Shown here piece after piece: positions 43,225 to 53,376 of a stretch of 64,000 nt of DNA. The notes below the pieces were generated by a model, which saw nothing but the letters and a program-made list of their open reading frames with translations, searched no databases and was not told the origin of the DNA. A program made the position numbers and the translations under genes. This DNA is from Aliidiomarina celeris (GTDB lineage Bacteria; Pseudomonadota; Gammaproteobacteria; Enterobacterales; Alteromonadaceae): positions 1 through 64,000 of the forward strand of contig NZ_QMIL01000003.1 of assembly GCF_003316875.1 (NCBI RefSeq), written 5' to 3'. Position 1 is the stretch's first letter. Every line of letters begins with the position of its first letter.

Positions 43225-43974
43225 TTAAATAAAGTCGTCGTTGCCGAAGGGCTCACTGCGCAGCATAAAGGTGTCTGCCGAGAGCTCTAAAATAGAACCT
43301 TGTTCATACCAGTCACCCAACACAATGCGCGTAGCTATAGCGCCATTTGCAAGGCTATGCTCATGAACGTTAGGTTTGTGGGTATGGCCGTGAATCATGC
43401 GGTCAACTTGTGCGGTTTCGAAAGCTTCTCGCACGGCTTCATCGGTTGCGTCCATGCGTGCTAACTGTGCCTGCGTTAAAGGCTTAGAACTTTTGCTATT
43501 AGACCGCAGTTTATGGGCAATTTTGCGCCGCCATGGCAACGGCAGTTTGGTTAAAAAGCGTAACAGTTTTGGGTTGCGTATGAGGCGTCGAAAGCGCTGG
43601 TAGCCGGTGTCTTCGGTGCACAAACTGTCACCATGCATAAGCAAGGTGGGCACGCCGTAAAGGTCGGCAATAAAGGGCTCTGTGAGCAGGGTTACGCCGG
43701 TTTCTTCGGCAAAGCGTTCGCCAATTAAAAAGTCGCGATTGCCTGCAATGAAATAGCAGGGCACTCCATTGCTCGTAAGCTGTTTGAGTTCGTGCATTAT
43801 ATGACGATGAAACGGTGTGTTATCGTCGTCGCCAATCCAGTAGTCAAACAGGTCGCCAAGAATGTAAAGAGCGTCGCTCTCGCGGGCTTCAGAACGCAGA
43901 AACTGAACGAACAGGCCCGTAATGTCGGGCCTGTTCTCGCTTAAGTGAAGATCGGATATAAAGCGTGTGATCAT
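43225..43974 (-). CDS. lpxH: UDP-2,3-diacylglucosamine diphosphatase
   Basis: Calcineurin-like metallophosphoesterase that hydrolyses UDP-2,3-diacylglucosamine to lipid X in lipid A synthesis, at the inner membrane. 249 residues with [45 protein letters not shown] and HGHTHKP. Its start overlaps the ppiB stop by four bases, the ppiB-lpxH order known from E. coli. Confidence 0.94.
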   Translation of the reverse strand: MITRFISDLHLSENRPDITGLFVQFLRSEARESDALYILGDLFDYWIGDDDNTPFHRHIMHELKQLTSNGVPCYFIAGNRDFLIGERFAEETGVTLLTEPFIADLYGVPTLLMHGDSLCTEDTGYQRFRRLIRNPKLLRFLTKLPLPWRRKIAHKLRSNSKSSKPLTQAQLARMDATDEAVREAFETAQVDRMIHGHTHKPNVHEHSLANGAIATRIVLGDWYEQGSILELSADTFMLRSEPFGNDDFI

Positions 43975-44471
43975 TCTTTTTCGACAGTCGCACGCTCAAT
44001 GACAACGTCTTCTAATGGCACGTCGGCGTGGTAGCCCGAGCGGCCAGTTTTCACGTCGCGAATACTGTCTACGGTGTCCATTCCGTCAACCACTTCGCCA
44101 AATACGCAGTAGCCCCAGCCAAAGCTATTTTCGCCGGTAAAGTCGAGTGGGCCGTTGTCTTGCACGTTAATAAAAAACTGTGAGGTGGCTGAATGCGGGT
44201 CATTGGTGCGCGCCATGGCAATGGTGCCGCGCTTGTTAGAAAGACCGTTATTGGCTTCGTTACGAATGGGTGCTTCGGTTTTTTTCTGTTGTAGGCCCGC
44301 TTCAAAACCGCCGCCTTGAATCATAAAGTTGCTAATAACGCGGTGAAAAAGAGTATTTTCATAAAAGCCACTTTCGGCGTAACGCACGAAGTTCGCTACG
44401 GTTTCTGGTGCTTTGTCGGCGAAAAGTTGAATGCGAATGTCGCCGTGATTGGTGTGAAGTGTTACAAACAT
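43971..44471 (-). CDS. ppiB: peptidyl-prolyl cis-trans isomerase B (cyclophilin)
   Basis: 166-residue cytoplasmic cyclophilin with no signal peptide: [43 protein letters not shown] and [12 protein letters not shown]. All the catalytic-pocket residues around FHRVI and QFFIN are present. Coupled to lpxH by a four-base overlap. Confidence 0.95.
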   Translation of the reverse strand: MFVTLHTNHGDIRIQLFADKAPETVANFVRYAESGFYENTLFHRVISNFMIQGGGFEAGLQQKKTEAPIRNEANNGLSNKRGTIAMARTNDPHSATSQFFINVQDNGPLDFTGENSFGWGYCVFGEVVDGMDTVDSIRDVKTGRSGYHADVPLEDVVIERATVEKE

Positions 44472-44509
44472 ACTTTAAATCCTTGAATAGTAATCAATGT
44501 GGCGCAAGT

Positions 44510-45271
44510 TTAGCTTAGGTTGGTGTTGTTTTCGAGCGCTTCGAGCACCTTCTGCATTTGCTCGAAGGTTTCTTGTACCGTGTCAACAACGTGGTAGAGG
44601 GTAACGTCGGCGGTATCGATTAACCCACATTCTGCAAGCACGCCAACATTCATAAAGCGGGTCCAGAAGTCGCGGCCATAGAGAAAAACCGGTATGCGCG
44701 GCATTTTTCCTGTTTGGATAAGGGTGAGTGTTTCAAAAAGCTCGTCGAGCGTGCCGAAGCCACCCGGAAATACAACGAGTGCGCAAGCGCGTTTTAAAAA
44801 GTGCATTTTACGCAGGGCAAAGTACTGAAACTCAATACTGTGTTTGGCCGCAATAAAAGGGTTAAGGCGCTGTTCCCGCGGAATAGAAATATTCAAACCA
44901 ATACTGTGATGTCCCGCGTCGTAGGCACCGCGGCTCGCCGCTTCCATAATGCCCGGCCCGCCGCCAGTAATGAGCCGTGTGCCGGAAAGCCCATTGGCTT
45001 CAATGTACTGACCAAGTTGAAAGGCGAGTTCTTGCGCGTCACGGTAATAGTTCGACATGTTTAAGCATTCGGTTGCCCCTTGGTCTTCTGGAGCGGGAAT
45101 ACGAGCGCTACCAAAAATAGAAATGGTATTTTGCACACTCTCGTTATTGAAGGTGTCTTCAGCCAGTTGCCATTCGTCGGCTAGCCTTAATGCGTGGTCG
45201 CGGTTTTTACTTGTAGTTTCTTCCGACAGCTGCAATTCATTAAGCGGGGATTTTAATCGGTCATTCGACAT
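44510..45271 (-). CDS. LOG family protein (cytokinin riboside phosphoribohydrolase-like)
   Basis: 253 residues with the LOG/TIGR00730 signatures ISIFGSARIPAPEDQGA, LITGGGPGIMEAASRGA and VVFPGGFGTLDELFETL (the PGGxGTxxE motif). Family members hydrolyse nucleoside 5'-monophosphates to the base and ribose phosphate. The biological substrate in such bacteria is uncertain. Divergent from cysS; ppiB follows after 38 bases. Confidence 0.87.
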   Translation of the reverse strand: MSNDRLKSPLNELQLSEETTSKNRDHALRLADEWQLAEDTFNNESVQNTISIFGSARIPAPEDQGATECLNMSNYYRDAQELAFQLGQYIEANGLSGTRLITGGGPGIMEAASRGAYDAGHHSIGLNISIPREQRLNPFIAAKHSIEFQYFALRKMHFLKRACALVVFPGGFGTLDELFETLTLIQTGKMPRIPVFLYGRDFWTRFMNVGVLAECGLIDTADVTLYHVVDTVQETFEQMQKVLEALENNTNLS

Positions 45272-45384
45272 CTTGGTTCCTCGTTTTCGGGAAAAATGTT
45301 AAGCTTTAACGCTTACAAAAAATGCTAACAAAAAATAATGACACGCCTTGTACCATAGGCCGTATGTGGAGACCAGAGCAGATC

Positions 45385-46767
45385 ATGCTGCAAATATATA
45401 ACTCATTGACTCAGCGAAAAGAAGAATTTAAACCGTTGCAACCCGGCAAGGTGGGTCTTTATGTGTGTGGTGTTACCATTTACGACTACTGCCATATTGG
45501 TCATGCTCGCACGTACGTTGCCTTCGATGTGGTCGTGCGCTATTTACGCTACATTGGTTACGAGGTGACCTTTGTGCGCAATGTAACCGACGTAGATGAC
45601 AAAATAATAAAACGTGCGCATGAAACCAACGACAACATTGACGCCGTTACCGAGCGCTTTTTGGCGTACATGCACGAAGATTTTGACGCGTTGAATTTAA
45701 CCCGCCCCGATATAGAGCCGCGGGTTACCACCCACATGCAAGAAATTATTGATTTGATTGAAACCTTGGTGGCGAAAAAGCATGCCTACATTGCCGACTC
45801 TGGCGATGTGCTGTTCGACGTGAGTAGCTTTCCAGAATACGGCAAACTCAGTGGCCAGAACCTAGAGCAATTGCAGGCGGGTGCGCGGGTAGCGGTGGCG
45901 CAAGACAAGCAAGATCCACTGGACTTTGTGCTGTGGAAGCGTGCGAAAGCCGGAGAGCCGAGTTGGGCGTCGCCGTGGGGCGAAGGTCGGCCTGGCTGGC
46001 ACATTGAATGTTCGGCCATGAACGGTAAGCATTTAGGCACTCATTTCGACATACATGGTGGCGGTTCAGATTTGCAATTCCCCCACCATGAAAACGAGAT
46101 TGCCCAATCGTGCTGTGCCCATAGCACACCCTATGTGAACTACTGGATGCATACGGGTATGGTGCAAGTGAACGAGGAAAAGATGTCGAAGTCGTTGGGT
46201 AACTTTTTCACCATTCGCGAGGTGTTGAAAAGCTACGACGCGGAAACGGTTCGATTCTTCTTGCTCAGCGGGCATTATCGCAGCCAATTGAATTACTCCG
46301 AGTCGCACTTAGAGCAGGCGCGAGCCAGTTTAGAGCGGCTTTACACAACGTTGCGCGACCTGTCGCCGAGCGAAGCAAATGAAGAGACGCGCAAAGTGTA
46401 TGAGCCTCGGTTCCGAGCAGCGCTCGACGATGACTTTAATGTACCCGAAGCTATGTCGATTATTTTTGAACTCGCGCGAGAGGTGAATCGTATAAAACTA
46501 GACGAGCCAACGCGAGCGGCAAAACTTGCTGGGCTTATGCTTGATTACGGCCGTGTGCTCGGCATTTTAGAGCAAGATCCAGAGCTGTTTTTGAAGGGTT
46601 CGGCTAACGACGAAGAGGTGGCAAAAATTGAAGCGCTCATTCAAGAGCGTAACGACGCGCGCACAAGTAAAGACTGGGCGCGAGCTGATGCGGCACGAGA
46701 CGCTTTGCAGGCGATGGGCGTGGTGTTGGAAGACTCCGCGGAAGGTACGCGCTGGCGCCGCCTCTAA
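45385..46767 (+). CDS. cysS: cysteinyl-tRNA synthetase
   Basis: 460 residues from the ATG at 45385 (E. coli CysS has 461); the open frame from 45322 adds 21 unrelated residues. Class I motifs are CHIGHA (HIGH) and EKMSKSLGN (KMSKS). Zinc-site residues are in [17 protein letters not shown] and [11 protein letters not shown]. Divergent from the LOG-family gene and next to ppiB-lpxH, the same neighbourhood as in many gammaproteobacteria. Confidence 0.97.
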   Translation: MLQIYNSLTQRKEEFKPLQPGKVGLYVCGVTIYDYCHIGHARTYVAFDVVVRYLRYIGYEVTFVRNVTDVDDKIIKRAHETNDNIDAVTERFLAYMHEDFDALNLTRPDIEPRVTTHMQEIIDLIETLVAKKHAYIADSGDVLFDVSSFPEYGKLSGQNLEQLQAGARVAVAQDKQDPLDFVLWKRAKAGEPSWASPWGEGRPGWHIECSAMNGKHLGTHFDIHGGGSDLQFPHHENEIAQSCCAHSTPYVNYWMHTGMVQVNEEKMSKSLGNFFTIREVLKSYDAETVRFFLLSGHYRSQLNYSESHLEQARASLERLYTTLRDLSPSEANEETRKVYEPRFRAALDDDFNVPEAMSIIFELAREVNRIKLDEPTRAAKLAGLMLDYGRVLGILEQDPELFLKGSANDEEVAKIEALIQERNDARTSKDWARADAARDALQAMGVVLEDSAEGTRWRRL

Positions 46768-46772
46768 AACAC

Positions 46773-46797
46773 CAGTGCTCCGAAAGTGTGAGCACTG
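46773..46797. terminator. hairpin after cysS
   Basis: CAGTGCTC, a 9-base loop, GAGCACTG: a perfect 8-bp stem five bases after the cysS stop. No T-run follows. Part of the right arm is repeated just after (GAGCACTACG). Confidence 0.45.
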
Positions 46798-46847
46798 CGA
46801 GCACTACGGCAGCAACATTTAGTTAAGAATTTAAAAAGGTGATGAAT

Positions 46848-48389
46848 ATGGCATGGTTACATGCAAAAGAAGTTCAACCGCAGCAAGTAAGCTGGGACTC
46901 TATTTCAGCGCAACCATGGGACGCACTGGTTGTGGTAGGGCCAAATTTCGAGCAGCTCCCCGAGGCCTACCAGGTTGCAATTGAGCACGCTAAAAAGGCA
47001 GACCAAGCGGTTGGTGAACAATTAGCGGTAGTGCTTTGTGAGGCCGCTCCAGGGGGGCGTTTAGTGTTAGCGCCAACAGGAGCACTTAACCGTGATTACG
47101 ACGATGTTCGCCGATTTTATGACGCAGCGCGCGGTGCAGTAGCTCGTATTGCAGCGTCGGGTGCGAAAGCTCCTGTGCTTTTGGCGACGGGTGTTCCTGC
47201 TGGCGAAGAATGGCAAATGGCCTTAGCTCACTGTTATTTGGGTGTAGCGCAAGGTGCGTATGAGCCGCTTGAAGCGCGCGAGTTTCATGGCGACGACTTG
47301 GAACCTTTTACTGCTTTAGGCGTGCTTGGTGAAGTTGACACACAATGGCTCTATGCTGTGGAAAGTGGGCGCAGAGTTGCGCGCGATATTTGCGGTACGG
47401 AGCCCGAGCGAATGGCACCACCGCGCGCGGCGGAATACTGCCAGCAAGCCTTTGCCGGTACTTCGGTGCAGGTGCAAGTGTTCGACGACCGTATGCAACT
47501 CGAACATGAATACCCCTTGTTAAGCGCGGTCGGCCGCGCGTCGTTTGAAGTTGAGCGGCAACGGCCTTGCGTGGTGCGGTTAGAATACACACCAGAAGGT
47601 GAGGTTGAACAAACGCTATTTTTAGTGGGTAAAGGTATTACCTACGACACCGGTGGTGCCGACTTGAAAACCGGTGGCCACATGGCTGGCATGAGCCGCG
47701 ACAAAGGCGGCGCTGCGGGTGTTGCTGGCTTTATGCGGGCGGTTGCAGCGTTGAAGCCGAAGGGCGTGAAAGTGGTTGCGGAACTCGCGTTTGTGCGCAA
47801 CAACATTGGCAACAATGCCTTTGTGTCCGACGAAATTATTCAAGGCCGTTCAGGCGTTCGTGTGCGAATTGGCAACACCGACGCAGAAGGGCGGTTGGTG
47901 ATGGCGGACCCACTGGCAAAGTTAAAAGACGAAGCACTCAAAGCGGTAAATCCCTCTTTGTATACAGTGGCAACGTTAACCGGTCACGCGGCCTTAGCGA
48001 AAGGGCCGTATACGGCATTAGTACCAAACAAACCAGCGATGCAGAAAGGTATTGTAGCGCGGCTGCTAGAAGCCGGAGAGCGTTATGGCGACCCTGCAGA
48101 GTTGTCGCCGAGTCGTCGTGAAGACTTTGACTTTGTGCGGCCGCACACCAAAGCCGACGATGTGCTTTCGTCTAACAATGGGCCGTCAGCTACTACGCCA
48201 CGCGGGCATCAGTTCCCAATGGCGTTTTTAGTGATCGCGGCGGGATTAGATCAACATGGTGCGAACGGTGAAACCGCATTGCCCTATACGCACATTGATA
48301 TAGCGGGCAGTGGCGTGGAAGGTGGCAATTGGCAACATGGCAAGCCAACGGCAACGCCGGTGCTAGCCTTAGCAGGTGCATTCTTATAG
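46848..48389 (+). CDS. M17-family leucyl aminopeptidase-like
   Basis: 513 residues from the ATG at 46848, which is eight bases after AAGG; earlier GTG and ATG codons in the same frame sit too close to it. The catalytic half has VGKGITYDTGGADLKTGG, MSRDKGGAAGVAGF and the family signature NTDAEGRLVMADPL, supplying the two-metal site. The N-terminal half is of the divergent type, unlike PepA. Cytosolic peptide breakdown is expected. A hairpin follows the stop. Confidence 0.88.
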   Translation: MAWLHAKEVQPQQVSWDSISAQPWDALVVVGPNFEQLPEAYQVAIEHAKKADQAVGEQLAVVLCEAAPGGRLVLAPTGALNRDYDDVRRFYDAARGAVARIAASGAKAPVLLATGVPAGEEWQMALAHCYLGVAQGAYEPLEAREFHGDDLEPFTALGVLGEVDTQWLYAVESGRRVARDICGTEPERMAPPRAAEYCQQAFAGTSVQVQVFDDRMQLEHEYPLLSAVGRASFEVERQRPCVVRLEYTPEGEVEQTLFLVGKGITYDTGGADLKTGGHMAGMSRDKGGAAGVAGFMRAVAALKPKGVKVVAELAFVRNNIGNNAFVSDEIIQGRSGVRVRIGNTDAEGRLVMADPLAKLKDEALKAVNPSLYTVATLTGHAALAKGPYTALVPNKPAMQKGIVARLLEAGERYGDPAELSPSRREDFDFVRPHTKADDVLSSNNGPSATTPRGHQFPMAFLVIAAGLDQHGANGETALPYTHIDIAGSGVEGGNWQHGKPTATPVLALAGAFL

Positions 48390-48406
48390 GTACAGCAGGA
48401 ATTAGT

Positions 48407-48436
48407 AGGCGCCTTTAATGCGGCGCCTCTAATTTT
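48407..48436 (+). terminator. terminator after the M17 peptidase gene
   Basis: AGGCGCC, an 8-base loop, GGCGCCT form a 7-bp stem followed by CTAATTTT. It overlaps the 3' end of the convergent thioesterase gene. Confidence 0.55.
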
Positions 48437-48813
48437 AACGCGTCGAGTTCCGCTTTCGTTTTGCCGTGCGGTAGTGGGCGTCGGCTGTCGGCGTCAATGT
48501 GAACAAATACAATGTCGTCGGCAACGCATATATTTTGTTTGGTGCCCTTGTTACGGACCACGCAGGTAACCGCTAAAGAAGTTCGGCCGACACTTTTAAT
48601 TTCCAAACCAAACTCAACAACGTCGCCCTGAAAAGCCGAAGCTTCAAAGGTAATGGCGCCAATGTGTTTGGTCACCAAGCTTTTTTCGCCGAGTTGGCAA
48701 GAGGCAAAAATATAGGCCTCTTCGTCGATCCATTCTAAAATACGGCCCCCAAACAGGGAGCCGGCAAAGTTAAGATCATTCGGCATTACTAAACGTCGAG
48801 ATAGAAAACGCAT
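48415..48813 (-). CDS. hotdog-fold acyl-CoA thioesterase (YciA-like)
   Basis: 132 residues: LVMPNDLNFAGSLFGGRILEWIDEEAYIFA, with the catalytic aspartate region near NFAGSLFGG, and VVEFGLEIKSVGRTSLAV. Such proteins hydrolyse acyl-CoA in the cytoplasm. AAGGAG precedes the ATG. Its stop lies in the terminator hairpin of the convergent peptidase gene. Confidence 0.85.
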   Translation of the reverse strand: MRFLSRRLVMPNDLNFAGSLFGGRILEWIDEEAYIFASCQLGEKSLVTKHIGAITFEASAFQGDVVEFGLEIKSVGRTSLAVTCVVRNKGTKQNICVADDIVFVHIDADSRRPLPHGKTKAELDALKLEAPH

Positions 48814-48856
48814 ACACTCTCCTTAAAAATACGCACCCTATCATTATACGTTAGTT

Positions 48857-51067
48857 TTAAAAGCGCGCACGAACTCCTATACCAATGTTACGGCCCGGCA
48901 TGGGAGCGTAGTCTTTAATAAAGGAATTATGCGCGTAGCCTAAGCGATCAGAAATGTTCTCCGCTTTTACATAAATAGCAACGTCTTGGCCTTTTAACAT
49001 GCCCGGATAATAGTTCACATAGGCATTCAGTAAACCATAGCCCTCGGTAACGTGCTCGTTTTCACCTATTTTGTCTTGCTTCATGTAATAGGTGTAACCG
49101 AGTTGTGCGTCCCAGTTTTGTTCGAAGAACTTGAGGTTTAAGCCGACCCGCTGGGCTGGAATACGCGGAACATTACCACCGTTAACAAACTTCGCGCGCG
49201 TATAATCGGTAAAGGCGCCGAGGTGCCAGTTCGCATTCAACTCATAGTGAGTTGAAATTTCGTAACCGAATAATTCTGCGTCTTGTTGCTGATACACATA
49301 AACAGGCAAAGAAGCGTCATGAGCATGACCATGGTCGTGATCATGGTGAGCTTGCTCTAGGGCGTCGCTAAAAATTCCGGTGTTGTGTTGGTAGACAAAA
49401 TCATTAATACGGTTATAAAACACGTTGGCGTCGAAATGGAATTTGTCACCTTCATAATGCACGCCAAGATCAATGTTATTTGCCTTTTCTAACGCTAATG
49501 CGTTTGAGCGGGTAGCAATATGGTAGCTGCCATGGTCTTCCTCTGCGTGTTCGTGTTCGTGTTCGGGTGCATGATGATGTTCGTCGTGCAGTTCAAACAC
49601 ACCCCCAATTTCGTAGGTACGGGTTGCAAAGTGTGAGCCATTGGCAAACAACTCATTGGCTTGTGGCGCACGTTCGCTGTAACTCAGGCTGAGGCTATAT
49701 TTCAGCGCGTCGTTAGCGCGATAAACGGCACCAAAAGATGCGCTTACTGGGGAATAGTCGAGTGTGGCGAAACGGTCAGTTTTAAGTTCAACTTGCTCTA
49801 CCCGCGCGCCGGCTTCAATGGTAACGGCTCCGAAGTTGCGCTCAAGTAGCCAGAAAATACCCGCTAAGGTTGTGGTTGAAGCAGGTGTGTAGGCTTCTAC
49901 GCCTTCGGCAACATAGTCTTGCTCTTTCAATTGTATGCCGACAGCTCCGTCCCAGCCTGCTATGGCGCTGTGTTTAGCGGTAGCACGAAACTCGGTTTGT
50001 TCCAGCGAAAAGCCAGACTCAACATAACCTTCTTCAATCTCATTATGAGTGAGCTCGGTGTAACCGAAGTTCAGCTCAAGTCGCTCAATTCCATTGATTG
50101 GATTGAGAAGAGCGCTAATGACCTGATACCGATCTTGTTTAAAGCGGGCAAAAACGCCAGCGTGAGCCTCGTGCTGGTCATGCTCGTCTTCGTGCGCATG
50201 TTCGTCTTCATGGGCGTGCTCATCTTCGTGGGCATGCTCGTCGTCACCATGGCTGTGCCCTGGAATGCCGTAGTCGCGTTCAAGACGGCCGTAGGAGAAA
50301 CCGACAAAACCATTGTTGAGGAAATAGCTAGCGCCTACGTTAAAGCCCAGGTCGTCGGTAAAACTGTTTTCGATGTGCTGTGCTGTATGACCGTCTTCAT
50401 CAAGGAAAGGAGGAACTTCATAGTCGTCGGCGTCACGTTTAAATCCGTCAATATTAAAAGCGAATTTATCGTTACCGGTAGTAACGCCTGCATTTACGGT
50501 GCGCTCATTGGCAACGCTACTTAACGACGCACCGTAATACCCTTCAGTACCGTCGGTTGGATTGCGCGGAACCCGATTGTCGACCACGTTCACAACGCCA
50601 CCGCTGGCACCGCTGCCAAATAACAATGTTGAGGGACCACGAAAAATTTCGATTTGTTGGGCGGTTGAGGTTTCAGAGGTTACCGCATGGTCGGGGCCTC
50701 CGCGCGAAATGTCGGCAACGTCGAGCCCGTTTTGCAAAATCTTCACGCGTGGACCGTCGAGCCCTCGAATTACTGGGCTGCTTGCTGTAGGGCTAAAATA
50801 AGTGGCTTGTAATCCAGCGATATTACGCAGTGTTTCGCCAATAGTGGCGGCTTGGAACTGGCGTAATTCGTCATCACTCATAACGTAAATAGGCTGTGCA
50901 CTTTCAATTGCCGCTTTGTCGAGTGGAGAGGCGGTAACAATAATACGCTCGTACCTGTGATCATGTTCGTGCTCTTGATCTGGGTTTTGTGCAGCCTCTT
51001 CGGCGAGCAGAGTACTTGGGCTGAGCAGTGCAGCAACGGCAAGCGCGATGGGCGTCTTATGCAGCAT
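48857..51067 (-). CDS. TonB-dependent zinc receptor, ZnuD-like
   Basis: 736 residues: a signal peptide ending about LLAEE, an early His/Asp-rich segment (DQEHEHDH), a TonB box-like RIIVTASP, a plug domain (GETLRNIAGLQATYF, IRGLDGPRVKILQNG, GASGGVVNVVDNR) and a 22-strand-type barrel ending in GVRARF. Three extracellular loops are rich in His, Asp and Glu, including a threefold EDEHAH repeat and HDEHHHAPEHEHEHAEEDH. This suits zinc capture as in ZnuD. A Zur-like palindrome lies 31 bases upstream of the start. Confidence 0.88.
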   Translation of the reverse strand: MLHKTPIALAVAALLSPSTLLAEEAAQNPDQEHEHDHRYERIIVTASPLDKAAIESAQPIYVMSDDELRQFQAATIGETLRNIAGLQATYFSPTASSPVIRGLDGPRVKILQNGLDVADISRGGPDHAVTSETSTAQQIEIFRGPSTLLFGSGASGGVVNVVDNRVPRNPTDGTEGYYGASLSSVANERTVNAGVTTGNDKFAFNIDGFKRDADDYEVPPFLDEDGHTAQHIENSFTDDLGFNVGASYFLNNGFVGFSYGRLERDYGIPGHSHGDDEHAHEDEHAHEDEHAHEDEHDQHEAHAGVFARFKQDRYQVISALLNPINGIERLELNFGYTELTHNEIEEGYVESGFSLEQTEFRATAKHSAIAGWDGAVGIQLKEQDYVAEGVEAYTPASTTTLAGIFWLLERNFGAVTIEAGARVEQVELKTDRFATLDYSPVSASFGAVYRANDALKYSLSLSYSERAPQANELFANGSHFATRTYEIGGVFELHDEHHHAPEHEHEHAEEDHGSYHIATRSNALALEKANNIDLGVHYEGDKFHFDANVFYNRINDFVYQHNTGIFSDALEQAHHDHDHGHAHDASLPVYVYQQQDAELFGYEISTHYELNANWHLGAFTDYTRAKFVNGGNVPRIPAQRVGLNLKFFEQNWDAQLGYTYYMKQDKIGENEHVTEGYGLLNAYVNYYPGMLKGQDVAIYVKAENISDRLGYAHNSFIKDYAPMPGRNIGIGVRARF
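50181..50243. repeat. 18-bp in-gene tandem repeat (EDEHAH units)
   Basis: Three 18-bp units at 50181, 50199 and 50217 plus a 9-bp partial, differing by a few bases. They encode the His-rich loop of the TonB receptor on the minus strand. Slippage would change the number of metal-binding units without breaking the frame. Confidence 0.85.
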
Positions 51068-51097
51068 GGTGAGTCCTCGTCTTAAGTCATGATGATT

Positions 51098-51117
51098 TGT
51101 AATAATATAACATTACA
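51098..51117 (-). promoter_or_regulatory. candidate Zur box
   Basis: TGTAATAATATAACATTACA is a 20-bp near-palindrome with 16 symmetric positions, resembling gammaproteobacterial Zur sites of the GTAATGTTATAACATTAC kind. It is 31 bases upstream of the His-rich TonB receptor. The M28 peptidase gene begins on the other side, about 150 bases away. Confidence 0.65.
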
Positions 51118-51265
51118 TCATTGTTCGGAGGTTTGGCAAGTGTAACTGTGGTATCAGCGGTCAGTTGCCGTTAGACTGCGACAAGTTTGTCGGCTTACTG
51201 TATTCATCGCTAAGCCTATTGATTATGCTAAGAACAATAAAAATTCAAAACTAGGAAGTCTATCC

Positions 51266-52945
51266 ATGAAGTTAAAGCTGTTGATTACGGCTGTGGTTGT
51301 AGCCGTTACGGCTGTGGCCTGTAGCCCCGCAAAAGAAGACATTACACCAATAAAAGCAGAAGCGAATCGTATTCAGGCGCATTTGGAGTTTCTTGCCAAT
51401 GACCTACTTGAAGGCCGAGATTCTGGAAAACGCGGCCACGAAATTGCAGCAGCCTACATAGAAGCGCAATTTAAAGCACTCGGTCTTAAACCTGCGGGAA
51501 CCGATGGTTATTATCAGCGGGTGCCACTGCGCACTGCGCGCTTGGTGCCTGACAGTGCAAAATTCACTTTGCACGACGGTGATAACAACATTGAAATGCC
51601 ATTTCCACGGGCTTTTCTATCGAGCCCCAGCACATTGTCTGAACATCGAGAAGTAACCGCACCGCTAGTTTTTGTCGGTTATGGTATTGTTTCTGATGAA
51701 TTTGACATTGACGATTATGCCGGCCTTGATGTTGAAGGTAGCATTGTTGTGATGCTTGCAGGCCGCCCAGACTTTTTACCGAGCGAAGAAGCGGCGCATA
51801 TTAACAGTATTAAAACAGAGCTTGCGGTAGAGCGCGGTGCAGTGGGCATTATTTCCGTGCATACGCCAAAAGCAGAGGAAGTGGTTCCCTTCGACGTACG
51901 CCGCATGTATGCGCGTTCACCTCGTGTACGCTGGTTAAATAGCGACGGCGTTCCTCATGGTGAATATGAGCAAATTAAGGGCAGTGCTTTGGTTCATTAC
52001 GAAGAAGCAGACGCTTTATTTGCCCGCAGTGATATTTCACTTGAGCGTGTATGGGAGCAAATGGCTGCAGACGAAATGCCAACCGGCGCTCCGCTTAATC
52101 TTTCTGCGTCGTTGAGTGTGCGCTCTACCTTTGAGGAAATCGACAGCCCGAACGTTATTGCCATGCTTGAGGGATCGAACCCAGACGTAAACAACGAAGT
52201 GATTCTGTACACTGCCCATGCAGACCATATTGGTGTGCTGGAGAGCTTTAGCGAAGAAAAGCAAATTAATAATGGCGCCATGGATAATGCCTCGGGCGTT
52301 GCGGTGATGCTAGAAACGGCACGAATGTTCGTTGAAGCCGGCAAACAAGGGCAACCGTTAGGGCGTTCCATTATGTTTGCTGCTGTAACGGCCGAAGAAC
52401 GCGGCTTGTTAGGTGCTGATTATTTTGCTAACAACCCAACAGTTCCTGTTGAAAATATTGTAGCGAACGTGAATCTGGATATGCCAGTTTTGCTGTACGA
52501 CTTTGCCGACGTGGTGGCATTTGGTTCAAACCATTCGTCGTTGGGGCATATTGTGGCCGATGCAGCGGAGCTTAACGGGATTAAGCTCAGTGAAGATCCA
52601 ATGCCGGAGCAAGCCTTGTTTACACGTTCAGATCACTACGCCTTAGTGAAACAGGGCATTCCCGCGGTTTTCTTAATGACGGGGTTTGAGTCTAAGAACG
52701 AAAATGAAGACGGCGGAGAAATTTGGGGGCAATTCTTTGCGGAACATTATCATCGTCCTGGTGACGATTTAGCAACGCTAAACGAGAAGTTTGGTGGCAT
52801 TCGTTATGAAGCCGGTGCCGCGTTTACTCAGATTAACTACGACATTGGCCGCGTGATTGCCAATGACCGAGAGCGTCCAAGCTGGCACCCAGAAAGCTAT
52901 TTTGGGCGCGTTTTTGCGGGCGGAGAAGGGAGTATTCGGCACTAA
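51266..52945 (+). CDS. M28-family metallopeptidase lipoprotein
   Basis: 559 residues. A lipoprotein signal ends in VTAVACS, lipidated at Cys19. A PA-type insert (about 130-220, VFVGYGIVSDEF, VVMLAG) precedes the rest of the M28 domain with its zinc ligands: TAHADHIGV, DNASGVAVML, VTAEERGLLGADYF, NLDMP and AEHYHRPGDD. Likely an aminopeptidase anchored in the outer or inner membrane facing the periplasm. The stop overlaps the next gene (TAATG). Confidence 0.9.
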   Translation: MKLKLLITAVVVAVTAVACSPAKEDITPIKAEANRIQAHLEFLANDLLEGRDSGKRGHEIAAAYIEAQFKALGLKPAGTDGYYQRVPLRTARLVPDSAKFTLHDGDNNIEMPFPRAFLSSPSTLSEHREVTAPLVFVGYGIVSDEFDIDDYAGLDVEGSIVVMLAGRPDFLPSEEAAHINSIKTELAVERGAVGIISVHTPKAEEVVPFDVRRMYARSPRVRWLNSDGVPHGEYEQIKGSALVHYEEADALFARSDISLERVWEQMAADEMPTGAPLNLSASLSVRSTFEEIDSPNVIAMLEGSNPDVNNEVILYTAHADHIGVLESFSEEKQINNGAMDNASGVAVMLETARMFVEAGKQGQPLGRSIMFAAVTAEERGLLGADYFANNPTVPVENIVANVNLDMPVLLYDFADVVAFGSNHSSLGHIVADAAELNGIKLSEDPMPEQALFTRSDHYALVKQGIPAVFLMTGFESKNENEDGGEIWGQFFAEHYHRPGDDLATLNEKFGGIRYEAGAAFTQINYDIGRVIANDRERPSWHPESYFGRVFAGGEGSIRH

Positions 52946-53376
52946 TGAGTTGGCAACTGCATGCTCAACTAGCAAACGACACTCGGATAGCGGGCGACTT
53001 GCCGCTAAGCCGAGTGTTGGTAATGAATGACAGGCACTACCCGTGGGTTATTTTGGTGCCTAGGGTCGCAGACATTCGAGAAATTTATGAGCTGGGCGCT
53101 ATGGAACAGCAACAACTACTACAGGAGTCCTCACGTTTGAGTATGTTCCTGATGGAGCGGTTTCAGGGCGATAAAATGAACGTGGCAGCACTTGGCAATA
53201 TGGTGCCGCAGCTTCATGTTCATCATATTGTTCGTTTTAAAAACGATCTAGCTTGGCCACAGCCGGTGTGGGGCAAAGCCCCGGCAGAAGCCTACCCTGA
53301 GAGTGAGCTGAGTGACTTCTGCAGTCAGTTAGCAACAGGATTAAAACTTCAGCCGGCAATTTCTTCGAGTATTTGA
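52945..53376 (+). CDS. HIT-family nucleotide-binding protein
   Basis: 143 residues with the histidine triad [10 protein letters not shown] and an N-terminal [32 protein letters not shown] proteins hydrolyse nucleotide phosphoramidates or dinucleotides; the third histidine of the HxHxH pattern is present. It is coupled to the peptidase gene by TAATG. Its 3' end overlaps the convergent flavodoxin gene by 28 bp. Confidence 0.88.
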   Translation: MSWQLHAQLANDTRIAGDLPLSRVLVMNDRHYPWVILVPRVADIREIYELGAMEQQQLLQESSRLSMFLMERFQGDKMNVAALGNMVPQLHVHHIVRFKNDLAWPQPVWGKAPAEAYPESELSDFCSQLATGLKLQPAISSSI

